Source of the DNA: Oscillospiraceae bacterium
GTDB taxonomy: Bacteria > Bacillota_A > Clostridia > Oscillospirales > Ruminococcaceae
Assembly (NCBI GenBank): GCA_017829075.1
Contig: JAGAJA010000107.1
Span: 20,247-84,246, forward strand
DNA length: 64,000 bases
Direction of reading: 5' to 3'
Position numbers and translations under genes: made by a program
The notes under the pieces: model-generated
Databases searched by the model: none
What the model saw: the letters and a program-made list of their open reading frames with translations, nothing else
Told to the model about the DNA's origin: nothing
Part shown: in pieces, positions 9,699-18,874 of the stretch
Numbering within the stretch: position 1 is the first letter of the stretch
Layout of the letters: each line of letters begins with the position of its first letter

Positions 9699-10267
9699 TA
9701 CTTCTGATAGACAATTACGACAGTTTTTCATACAATCTGTATCAGCTTATCGGCGGCATTGACCCGGATATAAAGGTTATCCGCAACGATGAGCTTTCCG
9801 TACCGGAGATACTTGCGCTGAACCCCTCCCACATAATAATCAGCCCCGGTCCCGGCAGACCCTGCGACGCGGGCGTGTGCGAGGACGTAATCAGAGCGGC
9901 GGCGGGGAAGATTCCCATGCTTGGCGTTTGTCTGGGGCATCAGGCAATATGCGAAACCTTCGGCGCGGAGATAACCTACGCAAAGAAGCTTATGCACGGA
10001 AAGAAGTCGGTGACGGAGCTGGACAGCTCCAGCAGGCTGTTTAAAGACATTCCGACCCTGTGCGAGGTGGCAAGGTATCACTCCCTTGCGGCGGCGGAAA
10101 GCGGTTTTCCGGACTGCCTGCGGGTAACTGCGCGGACAAAGGACGGCGAGATAATGGCGGTGGAGCATAAGGATTACCCCATTTTTGGGGTACAGTTCCA
10201 CCCGGAGTCTATACTTACACAGCACGGAAGAAAAATGGCTGAGAACTTTCTGGAGGTAACATTATGA
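9695..10267 (+). CDS. trpG: Anthranilate synthase component II (glutamine amidotransferase)
   Basis: A 190-residue class I glutamine amidotransferase that feeds ammonia to TrpE. The product begins [15 protein letters not shown]. The nucleophile elbow GVCLGHQ (Cys at about residue 78) and the C-terminal FGVQFHPES triad motif are present. In many bacteria one subunit serves both anthranilate and aminodeoxychorismate synthases; its place between trpE and trpD supports the Trp role here. The start overlaps the trpE stop by 4 nt (ATGA), and the stop overlaps the trpD start in the same way. Confidence 0.96.
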   Translation: MILLIDNYDSFSYNLYQLIGGIDPDIKVIRNDELSVPEILALNPSHIIISPGPGRPCDAGVCEDVIRAAAGKIPMLGVCLGHQAICETFGAEITYAKKLMHGKKSVTELDSSSRLFKDIPTLCEVARYHSLAAAESGFPDCLRVTARTKDGEIMAVEHKDYPIFGVQFHPESILTQHGRKMAENFLEVTL

Positions 10268-11277
10268 TAAAAGAAGCAATAATCAAGGTAGCGAACGGCA
10301 GTGACCTTTCTTACGACGAAGCCGCTGAGGTGATGAGAGAGATAATGACCGGAAACACTACTCCGGCGCAGACCGCAGCTTATCTCACCGCGCTGCACCT
10401 CAAGGGTGAATCTATTGACGAGATATCCGCAAGCGCATTTGTTATGCGTGACTGCGCGCTGAGAGTGAACTATGGCGGCGATGTGCTTGAGATAGTCGGC
10501 ACCGGCGGCGACGGTTCAAATTCCATCAACGTTTCCACGATATCGGCGATAGTGTGCGCCGCTGCCGGGGAAAAGGTCGCAAAGCACGGCAACCGCGCTG
10601 CCTCCAGCAAATGCGGCACAGCGGACTGCCTTGAAGCGCTGGGGGTAAACATCTCCACAGACCCCGCCGGGAGCGAAAAGCTTCTGGACGAGGTAGGAAT
10701 GTGCTTCCTGTTCGCGCAGAAATACCACAGCGCGATGAAATATGTCGGACCTGTCCGTAAGGAGATCGGCATTCCGACAGTGTTCAATATACTCGGTCCA
10801 TTAACTAATCCTGACCACGCGAATTTACAGCTTCTCGGCGTGTATAAGCCGGAGCTTCTTATGCCGATGGCAAAGTCTCTTTCAAAGCTCGGAGTAAAGC
10901 GCGGAATGGCGGTATACGGCGAGGACAGGCTGGACGAGATATCAGTAAGCGACGCGACAAAGGTCGTAGAATTCTGCGGCGATGAATACAAGGAATACGA
11001 GATCACACCGGAGCAGTTCGGCTTCACTCGTCACCAAAAATCCGAGCTTGCCGGCGGCACTCCCGACGACAACGCAGCCGCCGCAAGGCGCATACTCTCC
11101 GGCGAACAGGGCGCAGGCAGGGACGCAGTTCTTCTGAACGCAGGCGCGGCGCTGCACATCGCGCGGGAAATCCCGATTGAGGAGGGCATAAAGCTTGCCG
11201 CCGAAACCATAGACAGCGGCGCGGCTCTGAAAACCCTTGAAAAGTACATTAAGTTATCCAACGAGGTAAAGGCATGA
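10264..11277 (+). CDS. trpD: Anthranilate phosphoribosyltransferase
   Basis: A 337-residue enzyme that transfers phosphoribose from PRPP to anthranilate. The PRPP-binding motif [14 protein letters not shown] lies at about residues 79-92, and [12 protein letters not shown] follows, as expected for TrpD. The size is normal and there is no fusion to TrpG. ATGA overlaps at both ends couple it to trpG and trpC. Confidence 0.97.
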   Translation: MIKEAIIKVANGSDLSYDEAAEVMREIMTGNTTPAQTAAYLTALHLKGESIDEISASAFVMRDCALRVNYGGDVLEIVGTGGDGSNSINVSTISAIVCAAAGEKVAKHGNRAASSKCGTADCLEALGVNISTDPAGSEKLLDEVGMCFLFAQKYHSAMKYVGPVRKEIGIPTVFNILGPLTNPDHANLQLLGVYKPELLMPMAKSLSKLGVKRGMAVYGEDRLDEISVSDATKVVEFCGDEYKEYEITPEQFGFTRHQKSELAGGTPDDNAAAARRILSGEQGAGRDAVLLNAGAALHIAREIPIEEGIKLAAETIDSGAALKTLEKYIKLSNEVKA

Positions 11278-12056
11278 TCTTACAGGAAATTGCAGAGAGA
11301 ACCCGGCTGAGGGTGGCTGAGGAAAAATCCGCAGTTCCGCTGTCGGAGATGAAGAAGCGGGCGCAGGACTTTGACCCGGACACCGGTTTCCCGTTCAGAA
11401 ACGCGCTTGCCGCCCCGGATATATCGTTTATCTGCGAGGTAAAGCGGGCTTCTCCCTCGAAGGGGCTGATCGCAGAGGATTTCCCGTACCTTCAGATTGC
11501 AAAGGATTATGAAGCGGCGGGGGCTGCGGCAATATCCTGCCTGACCGAGCCGTTCTGGTTCAAGGGCAGCGACAAATACCTCAGTGAGATCGCGGCGGCG
11601 GTGAAAATCCCGGTGCTCCGCAAGGACTTCACTGTGGACGAATACATGATCTATCAGGCGAAAACGCTGGGGGCTTCGGCGGTGCTGCTTATCTGCTCGA
11701 TACTGAGCCGGGAGCAGCTTGCGGAATACCTTGAAATCGCGCACAGTCTGGGACTTTCCGCGCTGGTGGAAGCCCATGACGAGCAGGAGGTTCAGACCGC
11801 CGTTTCAGTCGGAGCAGGAATTATCGGAGTGAACAACCGCGACCTCAAGACCTTTACGGTGGACATAAACAACTCCGCAAGGCTGCGGAAGCTAGTCCCG
11901 CCGGAGATACTTTTTGTGTCCGAGAGCGGGATAAAGACCCCGCAGGACATCGCCGCGCTGCGTAAAAACGGCACGAACGCGGCGCTTATCGGCGAAACGC
12001 TGATGAGAAGCCCGGATAAAAAGGCGGCTCTGGCGGAGCTGAGGGGCGAAGCATGA
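11274..12056 (+). CDS. trpC: Indole-3-glycerol phosphate synthase
   Basis: A 260-residue TIM-barrel enzyme that closes the indole ring to give indole-3-glycerol phosphate. [12 protein letters not shown] (about residues 52-63), [23 protein letters not shown] and FVSESGI match the family's catalytic and phosphate-binding segments. It is separate from TrpF rather than fused. The ATGA overlap with trpD and the overlap with trpF continue the tightly coupled block. Confidence 0.96.
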   Translation: MILQEIAERTRLRVAEEKSAVPLSEMKKRAQDFDPDTGFPFRNALAAPDISFICEVKRASPSKGLIAEDFPYLQIAKDYEAAGAAAISCLTEPFWFKGSDKYLSEIAAAVKIPVLRKDFTVDEYMIYQAKTLGASAVLLICSILSREQLAEYLEIAHSLGLSALVEAHDEQEVQTAVSVGAGIIGVNNRDLKTFTVDINNSARLRKLVPPEILFVSESGIKTPQDIAALRKNGTNAALIGETLMRSPDKKAALAELRGEA

Positions 12057-12664
12057 GCGTTAAGATAAAGCTGTGCGGAATGTTCCGGGAATGCGATATT
12101 GATTACGCTAACGAGGCTCAGCCGGACTACATCGGGTTTGTGCTGGAGTTCCCGAAAAGCCACAGGAGCATTGACAAAACCACAGCTCAGCGGCTCAGGT
12201 CACGGCTTTCCCCGGAAATAAAAACAGTAGGAGTTTTTGTGAATTCTCCGGAAACCACTTGCGCTGAGTATGCAAATTGTGGTATAATAGATCTGATACA
12301 GCTTCACGGCGGGGAGGATAAGGACTATATCCGCAGGCTGAGAGAGCTTACGGACGCGCCGATAATAAAGGCGGTGAAAGTCCGCAGCGCTGACGATATC
12401 GCGCAGGCGCAGACCCTCGGAGCGGACTTCCTGCTGCTGGACAACGGCACTGGCACCGGGCAGAGCTTCGACCATTCGCTTATCGACAGGGAATTGATCC
12501 GGCAGCCGTTTTTCCTTGCCGGGGGACTTACCCCGGAAAACCTGCGGCGGGCGGCGCTGGATATCCGACCCTACTGCGTTGACTTATCCAGCGGAATTGA
12601 AACCGACCGGGTGAAGGACAGAGAAAAAATGCTGGCGGCGGTGAGGGCTGTTCGGGACGCGTGA
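12053..12664 (+). CDS. trpF: Phosphoribosylanthranilate isomerase
   Basis: A 203-residue TIM-barrel isomerase acting between TrpD and TrpC. KLCGMFRECDI near the N-terminus contains the catalytic Cys; GFVLEFPKSHR, LLDNGTGTGQSFDH and FLAGGLTPENL match the family, with the usual Asp near residue 130. It overlaps the trpC stop by 4 nt. After it the coupled arrangement is broken by a 42-nt gap and an unrelated redox gene. Confidence 0.95.
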   Translation: MSVKIKLCGMFRECDIDYANEAQPDYIGFVLEFPKSHRSIDKTTAQRLRSRLSPEIKTVGVFVNSPETTCAEYANCGIIDLIQLHGGEDKDYIRRLRELTDAPIIKAVKVRSADDIAQAQTLGADFLLLDNGTGTGQSFDHSLIDRELIRQPFFLAGGLTPENLRRAALDIRPYCVDLSSGIETDRVKDREKMLAAVRAVRDA

Positions 12665-12706
12665 AATCCGCTTGTCCGGCGGACGTCATAAGGGAGGCTT
12701 GAGATC

Positions 12707-13477
12707 TTGACTGGCATTTTTTTCAGCGGCACGGGAAACACAAAATTCTGCATATCACGGTTTCTGTCCGGGATCGAGGGTGAGCATAGGCTGCTTTCTA
12801 TTGAGGACAGCGCGGCGGTATCTGAGATTTCCGGCGCTGGGGATATCCTGTTTGCTTATCCGGTTTATTACAGCAGTTTGCCGAAGATCGTCAGCGATTT
12901 TATTTCAAATAATCAGGATTTGTGGCGTGGCAAGCGCATTTTTATCATTGCCACAATGGGCGCGTTCAGCGGTGACGGCGCGGGAGTTTCCGCAAGGCTT
13001 TTCCGAAAATACGGGGCAGAAATTATTGGCGGACTTCACATAAAAATGCCCGACTGCATCGGAGATGTAAAGGCTCTGAAAAAATCTCCCGATGAAAACA
13101 GACGGATTATTGCTTCGGCGGAAGAAAAGATCGACAGAGCCGCGAAGAATTATCTGGACGGAAAACCTCCGCAGGAGGGTCTGAATATTTTTTACCACCT
13201 TGCAGGATTGTTCGGACAGCGGCTGTATTTCAGCGGAAAGACAAAGCATTACACCCAGAATCCCAAGATAAACACGGAAAAATGCGTTGGCTGCGGAAAC
13301 TGCGAAAAGCTTTGCCCGATGAGGAATATTCACATTGCCGGCGGCAGGGCAGTTCCGGGGAATAAATGCACGATGTGTTACCGGTGCTTTTCGTTATGCC
13401 CGCAGAAAGCAATAACAATTATCGGGAAAGAGGTAATTGTTCAATATAATTTCAATGATTATTCAGGAAAGGAATAA
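12707..13477 (+). CDS. EFR1-type flavodoxin-like/2[4Fe-4S] ferredoxin
   Basis: A 256-residue protein. The N-terminal flavodoxin-like part opens with FFSGTGNTK, an FMN phosphate-binding loop. The C-terminal part has two [4Fe-4S] motifs, [12 protein letters not shown] and [12 protein letters not shown]. This fits the EFR1 ferrodoxin family, whose electron-transfer partners are mostly unknown. It starts with TTG; AGGGAGG sits 9 nt upstream. It lies inside the trp operon between trpF and trpB on the same strand, with only a few nucleotides before trpB. No known step of tryptophan synthesis needs it, so its role there is open. Confidence 0.88.
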   Translation: MTGIFFSGTGNTKFCISRFLSGIEGEHRLLSIEDSAAVSEISGAGDILFAYPVYYSSLPKIVSDFISNNQDLWRGKRIFIIATMGAFSGDGAGVSARLFRKYGAEIIGGLHIKMPDCIGDVKALKKSPDENRRIIASAEEKIDRAAKNYLDGKPPQEGLNIFYHLAGLFGQRLYFSGKTKHYTQNPKINTEKCVGCGNCEKLCPMRNIHIAGGRAVPGNKCTMCYRCFSLCPQKAITIIGKEVIVQYNFNDYSGKE

Positions 13478-13481
13478 AACT

Positions 13482-14666
13482 ATGTCAAACGGACGTTACG
13501 GCGATTTCGGCGGGCAGTATATCCCCGAAACGCTGATGAATGAGATCCATAAGCTGGAGGAGGCTTACGAGTTCTACAAGAACGACAAGCAGTTCAACGA
13601 TGAGCTGAACACGCTGCTGCGGGATTACGCCGGCAGACCCTCCCTGCTTTACTATGCGGAGAAGATGACTAAGGATCTGGGCGGCGCTAAGATCTATTTC
13701 AAGCGCGAGGATCTGAACCACACCGGTTCGCACAAGATAAACAACGTGCTCGGTCAGGCGCTGCTTACGAAAAAGATGGGCAAGACCCGCATAATCGCAG
13801 AAACCGGCGCGGGTCAGCACGGAGTTGCTGCGGCGACTGCGGCGGCTCTGCTGGGGTTGGAATGCGAGATATTCATGGGCAAGGAGGACACTATCCGTCA
13901 GGCGCTGAACGTCTACCGCATGGAGCTTCTCGGCGCAAAGGTACACCCGGTAACTACCGGAACAATGACCCTCAAGGACGCGGTGAACTAAGCAATGCGC
14001 GACTGGACGACCCGTGTTGACGACACGCTGTACGTCCTCGGCTCAGTAATGGGACCGCATCCGTTCCCGATGATGGTAAGGGACTTCCAGAGCGTTATCT
14101 CCAAGGAAGCGAGAGAGCAGATACTGGAGAAAGAGGGCAAGCTCCCCACCGCAGTAATGGCTTGCGTAGGCGGCGGCTCCAACGCTATGGGTATGTTCTA
14201 CAACTTCATAGGCGACAAGGACGTAAGGCTGATCGGCTGCGAGGCTGCGGGACGCGGAGTTAATACCGGCGAGACCGCCGCGACTATCGCCACCGGAACT
14301 CTGGGAATTTTCCACGGCATGAAGTCGCTGTTCTGTCAGAATGAATACGGTCAGATCGCACCGGTTTACTCCATTTCTGCGGGTCTTGACTACCCCGGAA
14401 TAGGCCCGGAGCACGCGTATCTGCACTCGATAGGCAGAGCGGAGTATGTCCCGGTAACAGATGATGAAGCGGTGAACGCATTCGAGTACATAGCCCGCAC
14501 CGAGGGCATAATCTGCGCGATTGAGAGCGCCCACGCCGTAGCACACATGATGAAGATTGCTCCCACCATGAGCAAGGACGATATTATAATCTGCTGCCTG
14601 TCCGGACGCGGAGATAAGGACGTTGCGGCAATAGCTAGATACAGGGGGGTAGATCTTCATGAATAA
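13482..14666 (+). pseudogene. trpB: Tryptophan synthase beta chain interrupted by an in-frame TAA
   Basis: TrpB condenses indole with serine using PLP. The frame is read from ATG 13482 (AAAGGAA upstream) and stops at TAA 13989-13991, after LKDAVN. The same frame continues at once as [11 protein letters not shown] to 14666. Other TrpB proteins read NEA at this point, so one GAA-to-TAA change explains it; there is no frameshift. Together the halves total about 394 residues, the normal length. The PLP lysine motif HTGSHKINN is in the 169-residue first half and the phosphate-binding GGGSNA in the second. An ATG at 13995, 3 nt past the stop, could allow reinitiation of a 223-residue C-terminal piece. 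Sequencing error, a true null, or a split enzyme are all possible. Confidence 0.88.
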
Positions 14667-15429
14667 AACCAGAAACGCATTCGAGAACAAAAAGGCATTT
14701 ATCGGCTTTCTGACGGCGGGGGATCCCACCTTTGAGGACAGCTACAATAACATCATGGCTATGGTAAGAGGCGGCGCAGACCTCATTGAGATAGGCATTC
14801 CGTTCTCTGATCCTATCGCCGAGGGCGTAGTCATTCAGGACGCGAATGTGCGCGCGCTGAGCAAGGGCATGACCACCGACCGGGCGTTTGAGCTTGCGGA
14901 AAAAGTTCGCAGTCAGACGGATATCCCGATATGCTTCATGACCTACCTTAATCCGGTGTTCAAGTACGGCTACGACAGATTTTTCGAGAAGTGCAGGTCT
15001 ATCGGAGTGGACGGTCTGATCTGCCCGGATATGCCTTTCGAAGAGAAGCACGAGGCGGCTGATGTTGCGAAAAAGTACGATATTTCGGTCATTTCGCTGA
15101 TAGCTCCCACCAGTGAGGAGCGCATTAAGATGATCGCCGAGGAAGCGGAGGGCTTTATCTACATAGTTTCCTCCATGGGCGTCACCGGAGTTCGCAGCGA
15201 GATCAAGACCGACCTCAATCACATCATGGAAGCAGTCAAGAAGTACGCGAAGGTTCCGGCGGCAATCGGCTTTGGAATAAGCAAGCCGGAGCAGGCGCAG
15301 AAAATGGCTGGGATCTCCGACGGAGTTATCGTGGGCAGCGCGATAGTGAAGCTTGTGGAGAAGTACGGCAGCAACGCTCCGGAGCACATCTATGAGTATG
15401 TAAAGAGCATGAAGGACGCGATACGCTGA
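14659..15429 (+). CDS. trpA: Tryptophan synthase alpha chain
   Basis: A 256-residue TIM-barrel subunit that cleaves indole-3-glycerol phosphate to indole, which is channelled to Trp[28 protein letters not shown] (with the catalytic Glu and Asp), [14 protein letters not shown] and [12 protein letters not shown] are intact. It overlaps the end of trpB by 8 nt, with AGGGGGG upstream. The intact trpA, and the intact end of trpB, argue that any trpB inactivation is recent. Confidence 0.96.
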   Translation: MNKTRNAFENKKAFIGFLTAGDPTFEDSYNNIMAMVRGGADLIEIGIPFSDPIAEGVVIQDANVRALSKGMTTDRAFELAEKVRSQTDIPICFMTYLNPVFKYGYDRFFEKCRSIGVDGLICPDMPFEEKHEAADVAKKYDISVISLIAPTSEERIKMIAEEAEGFIYIVSSMGVTGVRSEIKTDLNHIMEAVKKYAKVPAAIGFGISKPEQAQKMAGISDGVIVGSAIVKLVEKYGSNAPEHIYEYVKSMKDAIR

Positions 15430-15450
15430 ATTATTCACGAAAAAATGTTC

Positions 15451-15470
15451 GGGAGGGGCTTGCCCCTCCC
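15451..15470. terminator. Terminator stem-loop after trpA
   Basis: GGGAGGGGC and GCCCCTCCC form a perfect GC-rich stem followed by TTATTGT. It lies just after trpA and faces the convergent dapL, so it may work in both directions. Confidence 0.75.
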
Positions 15471-15490
15471 TTATTGTATTAGATAGTAAA

Positions 15491-15513
15491 GGGGCAAATG
15501 CGAAATTTGCCCC
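15491..15513. terminator. Second stem-loop between trpA and dapL
   Basis: GGGGCAAAT and ATTTGCCCC pair perfectly around GCGAA. It is about 20 nt from the stop of minus-strand dapL, where it would act as the dapL terminator. Confidence 0.7.
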
Positions 15514-15534
15514 TCTTAACTATGAAATTAGAAT

Positions 15535-16740
15535 TTACTTCTTGAACAGCTTCTTAAATCTCTCCATAGCCTCGGCAGTAAGCTCGTGAGTGCTGAACGC
15601 GGTCAGTCTGAACCAGCCGTCGCCGTTTGCGCCAAATCCCGCGCCGGGAGTTCCGACAACCTGAATTTCATTCAGCAGGTAATCGAAGAATGCCCATGAA
15701 TCCATGCCATTCGGGGACTTCAGCCAGATGTACGGGGAGTTGATGCCGCCGGTGTACTTTATTCCAAGCTCGTCGCAGGTCTTTGCGATCATGCGGGCGT
15801 TCTCCTGATAGTAGGCGATAGTCGCCTTTGTCTGAACCTGTCCCTCCGGTGAGAATACAGCCTCTGCCGCTCTCTGAACCGGGTAGGAAACGCCGTTGAA
15901 CTTGCTTCCCTGACGTCTGTTCCACAGGTCTGCGATCTTTACGTCCTCGCCCTTGCTGTTCTTCTGAACCAACTCATCGGGAACTACTGTATAACCGCAG
16001 CGTGTTCCGGTGAAGCCTGCGGTCTTGGAAAGGGAGCAGATCTCGATAGCGCACTTCTTTGCGCCCTCAATGAGGTAAATGCTTCTGGGCAGGTCAGGCT
16101 CGGTGATGAACGCCTCGTAAGCCGCGTCGAAGATGATGACTGCATTGTTAGCCAGCGCGTAGTCAACCCATTCCTTAAGCTGCGCCGCAGTGTAGACAGA
16201 GCCTGTCGGATTGTTCGGGGAGCAGAGGTAGATCAGATCAGCCTTTACGTCCTTCGGGGGCATAGCCGCAAAGCCGTTTTCCTCGGTGGAATTTGCGTAA
16301 ATAACCTCGTTTCCGCTCATGATGTTGCTGTCAACGTAAACCGGGTAAGCTGGGTCGGTTACTACAACGGTGTTTCCGGAACCGAAAATGTCGATGATAT
16401 TTCCGCAGTCGCTCTTTGCGCCGTCGCTGATGTGAATTACCGCCGGGTCAACCTCCGCGCCGAAGCTCTTGTAATAGCCGGAAACCGCGTTCCGCAGGAA
16501 GTCATAACCTGCGCCGCTGTCCTCATAGCCGTGGAAGGTTTCCTTTACGCCCATTTCCTTTGCAGCCTTGACCATTGCGTCAACTACAACCGGTGCAAGT
16601 GGCTGAGTTACGTCGCCTATGCCCATTCTGATGAGCTTTGCGTCGGGATTAGCGGCGGTGTACGCCTTTATCCTCTTCGCGATATCAATAAAAAGGTAGT
16701 TCTTTTTCAGCTTGAAAAAGTTTTCGTTAAGCTTTGCCAT
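15535..16740 (-). CDS. dapL: LL-diaminopimelate aminotransferase
   Basis: A 401-residue PLP aminotransferase that converts tetrahydrodipicolinate directly to LL-diaminopimelate, bypassing the succinylase and acetylase branches of lysine and peptidoglycan precursor synthesis. The N-terminal NENFFKLKKNYLF and IRMGIGDVTQPL are typical of DapL, and SLSKTAGFTGTRCGY carries the PLP lysine at about residue 240. It has its own promoter 50-80 bp upstream and a good AGAAAGGA site. No other dap gene is adjacent. Confidence 0.95.
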   Translation of the reverse strand: MAKLNENFFKLKKNYLFIDIAKRIKAYTAANPDAKLIRMGIGDVTQPLAPVVVDAMVKAAKEMGVKETFHGYEDSGAGYDFLRNAVSGYYKSFGAEVDPAVIHISDGAKSDCGNIIDIFGSGNTVVVTDPAYPVYVDSNIMSGNEVIYANSTEENGFAAMPPKDVKADLIYLCSPNNPTGSVYTAAQLKEWVDYALANNAVIIFDAAYEAFITEPDLPRSIYLIEGAKKCAIEICSLSKTAGFTGTRCGYTVVPDELVQKNSKGEDVKIADLWNRRQGSKFNGVSYPVQRAAEAVFSPEGQVQTKATIAYYQENARMIAKTCDELGIKYTGGINSPYIWLKSPNGMDSWAFFDYLLNEIQVVGTPGAGFGANGDGWFRLTAFSTHELTAEAMERFKKLFKK

Positions 16741-16791
16741 GTGTTTTCGTCCTTTCTTTTTGTAAAGATCTCCGGAATAAGTCCACTCTCT

Positions 16792-16820
16792 ATTTTAATA
16801 TATTTTCGGCGGTTTGTCAA
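16792..16820 (-). promoter_or_regulatory. Promoter of dapL
   Basis: On the minus strand TTGACA and TAAAAT are separated by 17 bp, about 50 bp upstream of the dapL ATG. It begins inside the interval between the 34-codon gene and dapL. Confidence 0.8.
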
Positions 16821-16847
16821 TGCTTTTTCTCCCGGAGAGAGCATTTT

Positions 16848-16952
16848 TCAGCTAAGGATATGCGTAAGCTCCACAGACCACAGAATTATCAGCGTTACAG
16901 ATCCCGCCATTTTGAGCAGTTCCATTGTGAATTTTCTTGTAAATTTGTTCAT
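16848..16952 (-). CDS. Small 34-residue hydrophobic peptide
   Basis: A short gene that gene finders would skip. It has its own promoter (TTGACC/TAGAAT, 17-bp spacer) and an excellent ribosome site, GGAGGT 8 nt before ATG. The peptide starts MNKFTRKF, giving a basic N-terminus, followed by a hydrophobic stretch from about Met15 to Val27 and a C-terminal ELTHILS. That suggests a membrane-associated peptide, though the hydrophobic part is short for a full helix. I do not recognise it. It sits upstream of dapL on the same strand, but dapL has a separate promoter, so shared function is uncertain. Confidence 0.6.
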   Translation of the reverse strand: MNKFTRKFTMELLKMAGSVTLIILWSVELTHILS

Positions 16953-16987
16953 GATAAATTACCTCCGTGATGTTTTTTGTTGAGTAT

Positions 16988-17016
16988 ATTCTATCATTTT
17001 CACAGCGGCGGGTCAA
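16988..17016 (-). promoter_or_regulatory. Promoter of the 34-codon gene
   Basis: TTGACC and TAGAAT with a 17-bp spacer on the minus strand, placing the transcript start about 30 nt upstream of the ATG. Confidence 0.72.
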
Positions 17017-17105
17017 TAGGAAACTGCGTCAATTTTGATACAAATAGGGACTGCTCGGAAATTTAGTTACAAATACTGGAAACAGCGAATAAATCGCGTA
17101 ATTAC

Positions 17106-17134
17106 TTGACAAACTTAGGGGAATATATTATAAT
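17106..17134 (+). promoter_or_regulatory. Consensus sigma-A promoter for the GNAT-hisS block
   Basis: TTGACA and TATAAT, both perfect consensus, with a 17-bp spacer. It lies about 40 bp upstream of the acetyltransferase start and is the only clear promoter before the hisS-rimM-trmD-era-recO run. Confidence 0.9.
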
Positions 17135-17175
17135 AAAATATGTATGGAATTGTGGCGGTTTGTGGAGGAAATACT

Positions 17176-17607
17176 ATGGTAAGAGAAGTCCGCATCGACG
17201 AATATCAGCAGCTCATGGAATTGTATCTCCACCTGCACGAAACGGAGATACCTCCGGCGGCGTTAACAAAAGACCTGTGGGAGCGGCTGGTGAACGACCC
17301 GGACTATCACCTGATCGCTGCCGAGGAGGACGGAAAGCTGGTTTCCACCTGCACCTGCGTGATAATCCCGAACCTCACTCACGGGCCGCGGCCCTACGCG
17401 TGGGTGGAAAACGTGGTAACTCACCCGGACTATCGCGGGAAAGGGCTTGCAACGGCGTGTCTTGACTTCGCAAAGGAGATAGCATTGCGGGAAAACTGCT
17501 ACCGGCTGGTGCTGATGACCGGCTCAAAGCTGGAAAGCACGCTGAATTTCTACGAGCGCGCCGGCTATAACCACACAGACAAGACCGGATTTATACAGTG
17601 GCTGTAA
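17176..17607 (+). CDS. GNAT family N-acetyltransferase
   Basis: A 143-residue single-domain GNAT enzyme that transfers an acetyl group from acetyl-CoA; the acceptor is unknown. The acetyl-CoA loop is VVTHPDYRGKGLATACL, and the C-terminal STLNFYERAGY matches motif B. The ATG at 17176 is chosen over one 12 codons upstream because GGAGGAAAT precedes it. It is the first gene after a perfect-consensus promoter and ends 29 nt before the histidyl-tRNA synthetase, so the two are probably cotranscribed. Confidence 0.85.
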   Translation: MVREVRIDEYQQLMELYLHLHETEIPPAALTKDLWERLVNDPDYHLIAAEEDGKLVSTCTCVIIPNLTHGPRPYAWVENVVTHPDYRGKGLATACLDFAKEIALRENCYRLVLMTGSKLESTLNFYERAGYNHTDKTGFIQWL

Positions 17608-17636
17608 CAAATATATCTGAAAGGAACAACAAAACC

Positions 17637-18863
17637 ATGAACATAAAACCTCAGAAGGGTATGCAGGAATTTCTGCCGGAGGCTGCGGCGCAGCGCGACA
17701 GGCTGATGAACATTATCCTTGACACCTACACGAAAAGCGGATTTACGAGGATCTACACCCCGGCGATCGAGAGCGCGGAGAACCTCGACAAGAGCGACGG
17801 CGGCGACAATCTGAACCTCATCTTCCGCATAATGAAGCGCGGCGACAAGCTGGAGGAGGCTCTGTCGAAATCCCCGGTGGACGAAAAGGAGCTGTGCGAC
17901 CTCGGACTGCGCTATGACCTCACCCTGCCGCTGTCGAGATATTACGCGAACAACCGCAACAGCCTGCCTAATCCCTTCAAGGTAATCCAGATAGACAAGG
18001 TTTACCGCGCGGAAAGACCCCAGCGGGGCAGACTGCGCGAGTTCGTGCAGTGCGATATTGATATCCTCGGCTCGGACTCCTACTGCTGCGAGATAGAGCT
18101 TATCTCAGTCACCGCAAAGGCGCTGTCAAAAATCGGGATCGGTGAATTCACCGTTCGTGTAAACGACCGCCGGGTGCTGAGAAATTCCCTGCTGACTATG
18201 GGCTTCCCGGAGGAGGCTCTGGACACTGTTTCGGTAAGCTTCGACAAGCTGGACAAGATAGGCGCTGACGGAGTTGCGGAGGAGCTTCGCGAAAAGGGAA
18301 TGCCGGAGAACGCAATAAACAGCCTGACTGCGCTGCTCGCAAAGGGAAAGCTCACCCTTGACGACATGGCGCAGTACTGCTCCGAGGACGCAAAGGAAAC
18401 GCTGGAGCAGCTCCGCACCATAATCGAAACTGCGGACAAGCTTTCAGAGGATTACACCGTTGAGTTTGACCCGTCCCTCGTAAGAGGTCAGGGTTACTAC
18501 ACCGGAACGGTGTTCGAGGTGGCGAGCAAGCAGTTTGGCGGCACTGTCGCAGGCGGCGGAAGATACGATAATCTTATCGGAAGATTTACCGGGGATACAG
18601 TTCCGGCGGTTGGCTTCTCAATCGGCTTTGAGCGTATTTTCTCGATAGTTACCGAAAACAATATCCAGCTTGCGGGCAGCAGAAAGAAAACAGCAATTCT
18701 GCACAGTCCGGAGGCAATACTTGAAGCTATCGCAAAGTCCGATGAATTGCAGGCGGACAGCGACGTTACCCTTATCGCCGCAGCAAATCGCAAGAAAGCG
18801 GACAAGGCTTACTCAAAGGCGAAGGCTCAGGGCTTTGACGAGATAATCAAGATAGGGCTGTAA
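17637..18863 (+). CDS. hisS: Histidyl-tRNA synthetase
   Basis: A 408-residue class II synthetase that charges tRNA-His. LGLRYDLTLPLSRYYA, RPQRGRLREFVQCDIDILG (motif 2, about residues 124-142), VRGQGYYTGTVFEV (histidine site) and GFSIGFERIF (motif 3) are present. The region around FRIMKRGDKLEEAL is longer than in E. coli-type HisRS. The C-terminal anticodon-binding domain seems short, ending IIKIGL without the usual last strands. HisZ is less likely because the catalytic motifs are well kept and no his genes are nearby. AAAGGAAC precedes the ATG. Confidence 0.85.
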   Translation: MNIKPQKGMQEFLPEAAAQRDRLMNIILDTYTKSGFTRIYTPAIESAENLDKSDGGDNLNLIFRIMKRGDKLEEALSKSPVDEKELCDLGLRYDLTLPLSRYYANNRNSLPNPFKVIQIDKVYRAERPQRGRLREFVQCDIDILGSDSYCCEIELISVTAKALSKIGIGEFTVRVNDRRVLRNSLLTMGFPEEALDTVSVSFDKLDKIGADGVAEELREKGMPENAINSLTALLAKGKLTLDDMAQYCSEDAKETLEQLRTIIETADKLSEDYTVEFDPSLVRGQGYYTGTVFEVASKQFGGTVAGGGRYDNLIGRFTGDTVPAVGFSIGFERIFSIVTENNIQLAGSRKKTAILHSPEAILEAIAKSDELQADSDVTLIAAANRKKADKAYSKAKAQGFDEIIKIGL

Positions 18864-18874
18864 CAGGTGCGTAT

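Noticed and set aside
13482..14666. A frameshift as the cause of the trpB break
   Set aside because: Both halves are in the same frame and join at a position where exactly one residue is replaced by the stop.
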